Under the pieces are notes generated by a model. The model did no database searches and was not told the DNA's origin. It saw only the letters and a program-made list of their open reading frames with translations. A program made the position numbers and the translations under genes. From an uncultured Azospirillum sp. (GTDB taxonomy: Bacteria; Pseudomonadota; Alphaproteobacteria; Azospirillales; Azospirillaceae): DNA of 37,824 bases. The stretch's first letter is position 1. Every line of letters starts with the position of its first letter. The stretch lies in the NCBI RefSeq assembly GCF_946480385.1, contig NZ_CAMLJP010000057.1, positions 1-37,824 of the forward strand, read 5' to 3'. Shown in pieces: positions 31,739 to 37,824 of this stretch.

Positions 31739-32746
31739 ATGTCGCTTCGTCGTCTGACTCTTCTCGCCGCCGGCCTGACGCTGGCTTGGTTGGGTGTCGC
31801 CGCCGCGGATTCCAAGGATTCGCTGCTGAACGTGTCCTACGATCCCACCAGGGAATTCTACGTCGAGTTCAACAAGGCCTTCGCCAAGGCATGGCAGGCG
31901 GAAACCGGCCGCGTCCTGACGGTGCGGCAGTCGCATGGCGGATCGGGCAAGCAGGCCCGCTCGGTCATCGACGGCCTGGACGCCGACATCGTGACCCTTG
32001 CGCTGGGCTATGACATCGACGCCATCGCCGACGCCGGCCTGCTGGCCAAGGACTGGCAGAGCCGCCTGCCGAACAACAGCGCTCCCTACACCTCGACCAT
32101 CGTGTTCCTGGTGAAGAAAGGCAACCCGAAGGGGATCAAGGACTGGAACGACCTGGTGAAGCCGGGCGTCCAGGTCATCACCCCCAACCCGAAGACCTCT
32201 GGCGGCGCGCGCTGGAACTATCTGGCCGCCTGGGCCTACGCCATGCAAGCCAACGGCAACGACGAGGCCAAGGCGAAGGAGTTCGTATCGCAGCTGCTGA
32301 AGAATGTCCCGGTGCTGGACAGCGGCGCCCGCGGCGCCACCGTGACCTTCACCCAGCGTGGAATCGGCGACGTCCTGCTGGCGTGGGAAAACGAAGCACA
32401 TCTTTCGCTGCAGGAATTCGGCGCCGACAAGTTCGAGATCGTGACGCCCAACCTGTCCATCCTGGCCGAACCGCCGGTCGCCGTCGTGGACAAGGTCGTC
32501 GACCGCAAGGGAACCCGGAAGGTGGCAGAGGCTTACCTGCAGTTCCTCTACACCCGCGAAGGGCAGGAGATCGCGGTCAGAAACTTCTACCGCCCGCGGT
32601 CGCCGGAATTGGCGGCCCAGTATGCGGGACGCTTCGCCGATGTTAAGCTGGTCACCATCGACCAGTTCGGGGGCTGGCGTGCTGCGCAGGAGAAGCACTT
32701 CTCGGATGGCGGCGTCTTCGACCAGATCTTCCAGAAGGGGCGCTGA
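31739..32746 (+). CDS. sbp: Periplasmic sulfate-binding protein
   Basis: The product has 335 residues. ATG at 31739 has AAGGAGG 8 bases upstream. A signal peptide covers about residues 1-23 ([18 protein letters not shown], cleavage near AAA-DS). The mature protein starts with the sulfate-binding signature [13 protein letters not shown] and contains the second one, [19 protein letters not shown]. Other family blocks are [31 protein letters not shown] and [20 protein letters not shown]. It binds sulfate (or thiosulfate) in the periplasm and hands it to CysTW. It starts the complete importer operon; the next gene begins 3 bases after its stop. No cysteine-synthesis gene is present, so control by sulfur supply is assumed from the family. 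Confidence 0.95.
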   Translation: MSLRRLTLLAAGLTLAWLGVAAADSKDSLLNVSYDPTREFYVEFNKAFAKAWQAETGRVLTVRQSHGGSGKQARSVIDGLDADIVTLALGYDIDAIADAGLLAKDWQSRLPNNSAPYTSTIVFLVKKGNPKGIKDWNDLVKPGVQVITPNPKTSGGARWNYLAAWAYAMQANGNDEAKAKEFVSQLLKNVPVLDSGARGATVTFTQRGIGDVLLAWENEAHLSLQEFGADKFEIVTPNLSILAEPPVAVVDKVVDRKGTRKVAEAYLQFLYTREGQEIAVRNFYRPRSPELAAQYAGRFADVKLVTIDQFGGWRAAQEKHFSDGGVFDQIFQKGR

Positions 32747-32749
32747 CCC

Positions 32750-33652
32750 ATGGTCGCCGCCGCCGGCAGCGGTGCCGTCCCCTCCGGACGGGAGAGCGCG
32801 GTGACCGTCCGCGCTTCCCTGCCCCTCTTCCGCAAGCCCAGCGTCCTTCCGGGCTTTGGACTGACGCTCGGCTTTACGCTCAGCTACCTCGGCATCATCG
32901 TGCTGCTGCCGCTGGCGGCTCTGATCCTCAAATCCAGCGCCCTCGGATGGAGCGGTTTCTTTGCGGCGGTGACAACGCCGCGCGTGCTGGCCGCCTTCCA
33001 GGTCAGTTTCGGGCTATCCTTCGCCGCCGCGCTGACCAACGCAATCTTCGGCTTTCTGGTCGCCTGGGTGCTGGTCCGCTACGACTTTCCCGGCAAGCGG
33101 CTGGTGGATGCGCTGGTCGACCTGCCCTTTGCCTTGCCGACGGCGGTGGCGGGCATCGCGCTCAGCGCGCTCTACGCCCCGAACGGCTGGATCGGCAAGC
33201 CGCTGGACGAACTGTTCGGCGTGAAGGTGGCCTTCACCCCGCTCGGCATCGCCATCGCCCTCACCTTCATCGAGCTTCCCTTCGTCGTACGCACCGTGCA
33301 GCCGATCCTCCAGGATCTGCCGCCGGAGGAGGAGGAGGCCGCGGCTTCGCTGGGCGCGTCGCGCCTGCAGACCTTCGGCGGCATCATCCTGCCTGCCATT
33401 CTGCCGGCGCTGGTGACCGGCTTCGCGCTGTCCTTCGCCCGCGGTGTCGGCGAATACGGGTCCGTCATCTTCATCGCCGGCAACATGCCTGGCCTGACGG
33501 AAATCCTGCCGCTGCTGATCGTCATCAAGCTGGAGCAGTACGACTATGCCGGCGCCGCTGCGGTCGGCACCGCGATGCTGGGGGTGTCCTTCGTCATGCT
33601 CCTGATCCTCAATCTCCTCCAGCAATGGATGAGGTCGCGCCATGCCCGCTGA
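32750..33652 (+). CDS. cysT: Sulfate ABC transporter permease CysT
   Basis: The product has 300 residues. Six membrane helices run from about residue 38 ([21 protein letters not shown]) to 292. [25 protein letters not shown] is typical of CysT/CysU. The EAA loop that contacts the ATPase is [25 protein letters not shown]. It forms the inner-membrane channel with CysW. It begins 3 bases after sbp, and its end overlaps cysW by 11 bases. The N-terminal 30 residues are polar and rather long; an internal start is possible, but the ATG at 32750 follows AAGGGG and is retained. Confidence 0.94.
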   Translation: MVAAAGSGAVPSGRESAVTVRASLPLFRKPSVLPGFGLTLGFTLSYLGIIVLLPLAALILKSSALGWSGFFAAVTTPRVLAAFQVSFGLSFAAALTNAIFGFLVAWVLVRYDFPGKRLVDALVDLPFALPTAVAGIALSALYAPNGWIGKPLDELFGVKVAFTPLGIAIALTFIELPFVVRTVQPILQDLPPEEEEAAASLGASRLQTFGGIILPAILPALVTGFALSFARGVGEYGSVIFIAGNMPGLTEILPLLIVIKLEQYDYAGAAAVGTAMLGVSFVMLLILNLLQQWMRSRHAR

Positions 33653-34523
33653 TACGGTCACCGGCACCAGCATCCCCGTTCCGCCGGTGCGCTCGGCGCT
33701 GAGCGAACCGGGCTGGGTCCGCAGCCTTCTCATTATCGGCGCCCTGCTGTTTCTGGCGCTGTTCCTGCTGCTGCCCCTGGTGGCGGTGTTCGCGGAGGCG
33801 CTGCGCCGCGGCTTCGACGCCTATTGGACGGCGCTTACCGAGCCGGACGCGGTCGCTGCCATCGAGCTGACGCTGATCGTCGCCGCCATCTCGGTTCCGG
33901 CCAATCTGCTGTTCGGCGTCGCCGCCTCGTGGTGCGTCGCCAAGTTCGACTTCCGCGGCAAGAACCTGCTGATCACGCTGATCGACCTGCCTTTCTCGGT
34001 GTCGCCGGTGATCTCCGGTCTGATCTATGTCCTGCTGTTCGGCCTGAACGGGCTGTTCGGCGCCCATCTGCGCGACATGGGCATCCAGATCATCTTCGCC
34101 GTGCCGGGACTGGTGCTCGCCACCATCTTCGTCACCTTCCCCTTCGTGGCGCGCGAGTTGATCCCGCTGATGCAGGAGCAGGGCTCCGACGAGGAGGAGG
34201 CCGCGCTGGTGCTGGGCGCGTCCGGCTGGCAGACCTTCTGGCGGGTGACCATTCCCAACATAAAATGGGGCCTGCTCTACGGCGTGCTGCTGTGCAACGC
34301 CCGCGCGATGGGCGAGTTCGGCGCGGTGTCGGTCGTCTCCGGCCATATCCGGGGCGAGACCAACACGATGCCGCTGCATGTCGAGATTCTCTACAACGAA
34401 TACAACTTCATCGCCGCCTTCGCGGTCGCCTCGCTCCTGGCCATGCTGGCGCTGGTCACGCTGGTCGTGAAGACCGCGCTGGAGTGGCGCTTCGGGGACG
34501 AGCTGGCGGCGACCCGGCACTGA
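33642..34523 (+). CDS. cysW: Sulfate ABC transporter permease CysW
   Basis: The product has 293 residues; ATG at 33642 lies inside the end of cysT (11-base overlap). It has six helices, the first at about residues 27-50 ([23 protein letters not shown]). Family landmarks are [40 protein letters not shown] and the EAA loop [55 protein letters not shown] is characteristic of CysW. It pairs with CysT to form the sulfate channel. The cysA gene follows after 28 bases. Confidence 0.94.
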   Translation: MPADTVTGTSIPVPPVRSALSEPGWVRSLLIIGALLFLALFLLLPLVAVFAEALRRGFDAYWTALTEPDAVAAIELTLIVAAISVPANLLFGVAASWCVAKFDFRGKNLLITLIDLPFSVSPVISGLIYVLLFGLNGLFGAHLRDMGIQIIFAVPGLVLATIFVTFPFVARELIPLMQEQGSDEEEAALVLGASGWQTFWRVTIPNIKWGLLYGVLLCNARAMGEFGAVSVVSGHIRGETNTMPLHVEILYNEYNFIAAFAVASLLAMLALVTLVVKTALEWRFGDELAATRH

Positions 34524-34551
34524 TCGCCGGCAGGCAGAGGAAACGCAATCC

Positions 34552-35589
34552 ATGGCGATCCAGGTTTCAGGCATCACCAAGCGCTTCAACGATTTCACCG
34601 CGCTCGACTCCGTCGATCTGGAGGTTAGGTCGGGGGAGCTTCTCGCCCTGCTCGGTCCCTCCGGTTCGGGCAAGACCACGCTGCTGCGCATCATGGCCGG
34701 GCTGGAAAGCCCCGATGCCGGCGGCCTGCTGCTGAATGGGGAGGAGGCGCTGGGGCTGAAGCCGCGCGACCGGCAGGTCGGCTTCGTCTTCCAGCATTAT
34801 GCCCTGTTCCGCCACATGAGCGTGTTCGACAATGTCGCTTTCGGCCTGAAGGTCCGGCCGCGTGGCCAGCGACCAAGCTCGGGCGAGATCCGGCGGCGGG
34901 TGAGCGAACTGCTGGAACTGGTGCAACTGTCGCCCTTCGCCGGCCGCTATCCGGCGCAGCTGTCGGGCGGCCAGCGCCAGCGCGTCGCGCTCGCCCGCGC
35001 GCTCGCCATCGAGCCGAAGGTGCTGCTGCTCGACGAGCCCTTTGGCGCGCTCGACGCCAAGGTCCGCAAGGAGCTGCGGCGCTGGCTGCGCAAGCTGCAC
35101 GACGACATCCACATCACCTCCGTCTTCGTCACCCACGACCAAGAGGAGGCGCTGGAACTCGCCGACCGCGTGGTGGTGATGAACCAGGGCCGGATCGAGC
35201 AGATCGGAACCCCGGCGGAGGTCTACGATCATCCGGCCTCAGCCTTCGTCTATGAATTCCTCGGGCAGGTGAACCGGCTCGACTGCACGGTGGAAGGCGG
35301 CGTCGCCCATGTCGGAGGCGGCGCACTCGCCATTGCGACCGATGGCGGGGTGCAGGGGCCGGCGGTGGCCTATGTCCGTCCGCATGATCTCGGCGTCACA
35401 CCGGCCGCCGGCGGTCCGGCGCGCATCTCCGGCATTCATGTCGTCGGGCCGGACGCCCGCATCGACATCGACCTCGCCGGTCTGGCGCTGGAGGCCGAGA
35501 TGGACCGCGAGCGTCTCGCCACGCTCGGCATCGTCGCCGGCGACCGCTGCGCCGTCCACATCGACCGGGCGCGGGTGTTCGCGCGCTAA
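34552..35589 (+). CDS. cysA: Sulfate/thiosulfate ABC transporter ATP-binding protein
   Basis: The product has 345 residues, with AGAGGAAA upstream of the ATG. Walker A is [18 protein letters not shown] (about residue 34), Q-loop [16 protein letters not shown], signature [16 protein letters not shown], Walker [21 protein letters not shown] and the switch histidine in [15 protein letters not shown]. The C-terminal 100 residues are a TOBE-type regulatory domain ([11 protein letters not shown] and further). Length and [13 protein letters not shown] fit CysA. It powers the CysTW channel on the cytoplasmic side and ends the importer operon, with only 6 bases before the convergent antiporter gene and no terminator in between. 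Confidence 0.95.
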   Translation: MAIQVSGITKRFNDFTALDSVDLEVRSGELLALLGPSGSGKTTLLRIMAGLESPDAGGLLLNGEEALGLKPRDRQVGFVFQHYALFRHMSVFDNVAFGLKVRPRGQRPSSGEIRRRVSELLELVQLSPFAGRYPAQLSGGQRQRVALARALAIEPKVLLLDEPFGALDAKVRKELRRWLRKLHDDIHITSVFVTHDQEEALELADRVVVMNQGRIEQIGTPAEVYDHPASAFVYEFLGQVNRLDCTVEGGVAHVGGGALAIATDGGVQGPAVAYVRPHDLGVTPAAGGPARISGIHVVGPDARIDIDLAGLALEAEMDRERLATLGIVAGDRCAVHIDRARVFAR

Positions 35590-35595
35590 CCCGAT

Positions 35596-37293
35596 CTAAT
35601 CGGCCGCTTTCTGCTCAGCCAGGGCACGGTAGTTGCCGTCCCGATAGGATTTCAGGCTGAGGTCGATGGCAGCGGAATCGACTCCGGCGCTACGCAGGAC
35701 GAGGCCGGCCAGTTGCAGGCTGGCCTCCATCGTCTCCGGCACGATGGCGCTGGCGCCGGCCCCTGCCAGGGTGGCGCTCTGCCCCAGATCATGGGCGCGG
35801 GCGATGATCGGCAGCTTCGGCGCCGTCGCGTGGATCGCCTCCACCGCACGGTGGGCGGCATCCGGCCGGTTCAAGGTGATGACGGCGGCCCGCGCCCGCT
35901 CGATCCCGGCGGCGCGCAACACGGTGCCCTGACTGGCGTCGCCGTAATAGACCGGCAACCCGTCATGGCGGGCGGCGGCGATCCGTTGCGGCTCCAGGTC
36001 GAGCGCCACATAGGCGATGTTGTGCTCGGTCAGCAGCCTGGCGACCGCCTTGCCGACGCGGCCATAGCCGCAGATCAGCACATGGCTCTTCAGATCGCTG
36101 GTCTCGATGCCGAAAGCCTCGGCACCCATCCGCGCCTCGATCAGTTGGGCGAGGCGCTGGGCGACCGCACCGATCGCCGGCGTCACCGCCATGCTGAGCG
36201 CCACCGATGAGGACAGCAGCAAGCCGGTATGGCCGTCCAGCACCGACAGACCCACCGCCTTGCCGATCAGCACGAAGGCGAACTCGCCGCCCTGCGACAG
36301 CAGCAGTCCGATCCTGAGCGAGGTCGCCAGCCCAAGCCCCGACAGCCGGCACAGCAGGAACAGCAGCAGACTCTTGCCGACCAGCAGCGCAGTGGTCAGC
36401 GCCGCGATGGTCTCCGCCTCCGCCGCCATGGCCGGCAGGTCCAGCGACATGCCCACCGTCATGAAGAACAGCCCGAGCAGCAGCCCGCGGAACGGCTCGA
36501 TATCCGCCTCCACCTGATGGCGGTAAGCGGTATCAGCCAGCAGCATGCCGGCCAGGAAGGCGCCCAGCGCCATCGACATGCCGGCCTCGGCCGTCAGCCA
36601 GCCGACCGCCAGGACGACGAACAGGTTGGTGGCGGTGAACAGCTCAGGATTACCGGCCGACGCGATGAATCGATAGGCAGGCCGCACGACGAAGCGACCC
36701 AGCAGCATGATGACCAGGATCGCCGCCACCGCCTTTGCCGCGGCGAGCGCCAGCGCCAGCGGAATGCTGGCGTCCGGATCGGCCAGCAGCGGCAGCAGGG
36801 TCAGCAGCGGAACGACCGCGAGGTCCTGGAAGATCAGCACTGCGACGGAAATCCGGCCGAAACGGGCGACGGTCTCCCCCCGCTCGACCAGCAGTTTCAG
36901 CACCGTGGCGGTGGAGGAGAAGGCCAGCATGCCGCCGACGATCAGGGCGGCCTCCGGCGACAGCCCGAGCCACCAAGCGGCAAGGCCGATGGCGGCGCTG
37001 GTCAACCCGACCTGCATCAGCCCCAACCCGAAGATGTAATGCCGCATGGCGCGCAGGCGCGAGACCGGCAATTCCAGCCCGATGGCGAACAGCAGGAAGA
37101 CGACGCCGAACTCCGACAACACCTGGGGCACCGCCAGATCGACCACCGGTCCTGGCGTGTGCGGACCCAGCATCGCGCCCGCCACGAGATAGCCCAGCAC
37201 CGCTGGAATGCGCAGAGCCTGGAACAGTGGGACCACCAGGATCGCGGCCAACAGCAGGAACAGGACATCGAGCAGAAGGGTAGGGTCGTGCAT
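35596..37293 (-). CDS. CPA2-family monovalent cation/proton antiporter with RCK (TrkA-N) domain (KefB/YbaL-like)
   Basis: The product has 565 residues. About 12 membrane helices span residues 1-385, starting LLLDVLFLLLAAILVVPLF. Typical antiporter blocks include LGYLVAGAMLGPHTPG, SEFGVVFLLFAIGLEL, ALIVGGMLAFSSTATVLKLL, AVLIFQDLAVVPLLTLLP and FFMTVGMSLDL. The cytosolic TrkA-N/RCK domain begins HVLICGYGRVGKAVARLL (about residue 402), with the dinucleotide-binding GxGxxG and an acidic LDLEPQRI. It continues to IIARAHDLGQSATLAGAGASAIVPET. No TrkA-C domain follows. The protein exchanges K+ or Na+ for H+ across the inner membrane, gated by NAD(H) or a ligand on RCK. It converges on cysA and diverges from the rRNA promoter. 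Confidence 0.92.
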   Translation of the reverse strand: MHDPTLLLDVLFLLLAAILVVPLFQALRIPAVLGYLVAGAMLGPHTPGPVVDLAVPQVLSEFGVVFLLFAIGLELPVSRLRAMRHYIFGLGLMQVGLTSAAIGLAAWWLGLSPEAALIVGGMLAFSSTATVLKLLVERGETVARFGRISVAVLIFQDLAVVPLLTLLPLLADPDASIPLALALAAAKAVAAILVIMLLGRFVVRPAYRFIASAGNPELFTATNLFVVLAVGWLTAEAGMSMALGAFLAGMLLADTAYRHQVEADIEPFRGLLLGLFFMTVGMSLDLPAMAAEAETIAALTTALLVGKSLLLFLLCRLSGLGLATSLRIGLLLSQGGEFAFVLIGKAVGLSVLDGHTGLLLSSSVALSMAVTPAIGAVAQRLAQLIEARMGAEAFGIETSDLKSHVLICGYGRVGKAVARLLTEHNIAYVALDLEPQRIAAARHDGLPVYYGDASQGTVLRAAGIERARAAVITLNRPDAAHRAVEAIHATAPKLPIIARAHDLGQSATLAGAGASAIVPETMEASLQLAGLVLRSAGVDSAAIDLSLKSYRDGNYRALAEQKAAD

Positions 37294-37610
37294 GGCCGGA
37301 TCGCGGAAGGGCAGGGGCGCCCTGTATCTGCTCCCACTCGCCTATCCTGCAAGTGTGATGGCACTGCACTGCGACGAATTGCGCTTATCCGGGCATCATC
37401 TGCGGCGGGCCAGGAGAGGTAGGGCAAAATTGCACCGGGGTTCATTTTGTCCTGGACGAGCCTCAAGCGGCTGCGTATATACCCGGCCCTCGACCGGCGG
37501 CGCCCTTGCGGAAGCGAAGACGCCGGTGGTTGAGGTCCCGATGGATTGGGGCAGGATCGTTTCCGCTCATTGCTCCGCCGACGCTTCGGTGGAGAGGCCG
37601 AAAAAAGGGC
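37294..37610. other. Intergenic region between antiporter gene and rRNA promoter
   Basis: No gene is supported. The left part should hold the antiporter promoter (minus strand). An AT-rich TATATA at 37476-37481 is preceded by TTGTCC (37447-37452), but the 23-base spacing is too wide for a standard promoter. No long repeat or hairpin with a U-tract was seen. Confidence 0.5.
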
Positions 37611-37639
37611 TTGACCCGATCGGCCGAGAGAGCTAGAAA
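37611..37639 (+). promoter_or_regulatory. Ribosomal RNA operon promoter
   Basis: TTGACC (37611-37616) and TAGAAA (37634-37639) are separated by exactly 17 bases and preceded by an A-tract (AAAAAA at 37601-37606). Transcription should start near 37646. The sequence and the leader that follows suit an alphaproteobacterial rrn promoter. The spacing is ideal for a sigma-70-type factor. Confidence 0.75.
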
Positions 37640-37645
37640 AGATGC

Positions 37646-37824
37646 CTGCCAGCGCGAACCGGTCGGTTTGCGCTCCTCCGATCTCAAAATGACGATGCAT
37701 TGATCCGGTTTGCCGGTCGATGGTCTGTCGCGATCGGGCTGGATCTTTGACATTGTAGATCGTGAAGTCGAGAAGGGATGCGCAGGCGGCGGCAGTTGGT
37801 AGCCGTTGCGGCCTTGGGGTGCTG
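37646..37824 (+). other. Pre-16S rRNA leader with 5' hairpin and antitermination boxA-like element
   Basis: The leader opens with a strong hairpin, AGCGCGAACC (37651-37660) pairing with GGTTTGCGCT (37665-37674) around GGTC with one G-U pair. ATCTTTGACATTGTAGATCG (37743-37762) resembles the boxA region found ahead of 16S genes in alphaproteobacteria. GGGATGCGCAGGCGGCGGC follows, as in related leaders. The mature 16S start is not reached before the window ends at 37824, so no rRNA gene proper is annotated. Confidence 0.7.

Noticed and set aside
37646..37824. Start of a mature 16S rRNA gene
   Set aside because: The conserved 16S 5' sequence (AGAGTTTGATC) is not reached before the window ends; only leader elements are visible.

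Overview
The window is GC-rich DNA with the strong GC third-codon bias of an alphaproteobacterium, most likely an Azospirillum-like member of the Rhodospirillales. The pointers are a DUF2336 protein, a MarR regulator resembling LdtR, a NIT-ANTAR nitrate regulator, two sigma-54-type promoter matches, and at the right edge an rRNA promoter and leader of alphaproteobacterial type. The genus is inference; the gene families are read from conserved motifs.

Layout. 1-655: a lower-GC edge with a short membrane protein resembling the front of abortive-infection (putAbiC-type) proteins, then a non-coding stretch rich in palindromes. 656-7394: a helix-turn-helix protein, an FMN-dependent L-lactate/alpha-hydroxyacid dehydrogenase, a small NPFM-motif protein, a NIT-ANTAR antiterminator behind a candidate sigma-54 promoter, a DUF2336 protein, an LdtR-like MarR regulator and galE. 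7935-12485: a type I secretion ABC transporter and membrane fusion protein, a strong terminator, and a 272-residue RTX protein made almost entirely of 19 nonapeptide repeats. A 120-bp MITE-like element follows directly after the RTX stop codon. 12751-22215: a glycan cluster whose first four genes overlap by 4 bases each (GT2, methyltransferase, GT4, degenerate GT2), followed by a second GT4 and a pyruvyltransferase-family protein. 22258-26610: a tail-anchored coiled-coil protein and an Mfd-family helicase. 31425-26617 (minus strand): a four-gene unit encoding a 46-residue membrane peptide, a phosphoribosyltransferase/kinase-like fusion and two glycosyltransferase-like proteins. 31739-35589: a complete sulfate ABC importer (sbp-cysT-cysW-cysA). 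37293-35596 (minus): a CPA2-type cation/proton antiporter. 37611-37824: an rRNA promoter and pre-16S leader; the 16S gene itself lies outside.

How it fits together. The centre of the window looks like a cell-surface locus. A dedicated type I exporter probably secretes the RTX protein, and the neighbouring operon builds or decorates a surface polysaccharide; galE can supply UDP-galactose. A 'GW-x-x-D' module recurs in three proteins of this cluster, and one of its two GT2-like enzymes has lost the residues expected for catalysis. The least explained parts are the PRTase/kinase-like fusion operon, the pseudo-glycosyltransferase and the GW module. No outer-membrane TolC partner, CRISPR array, tRNA gene or complete transposase was found.
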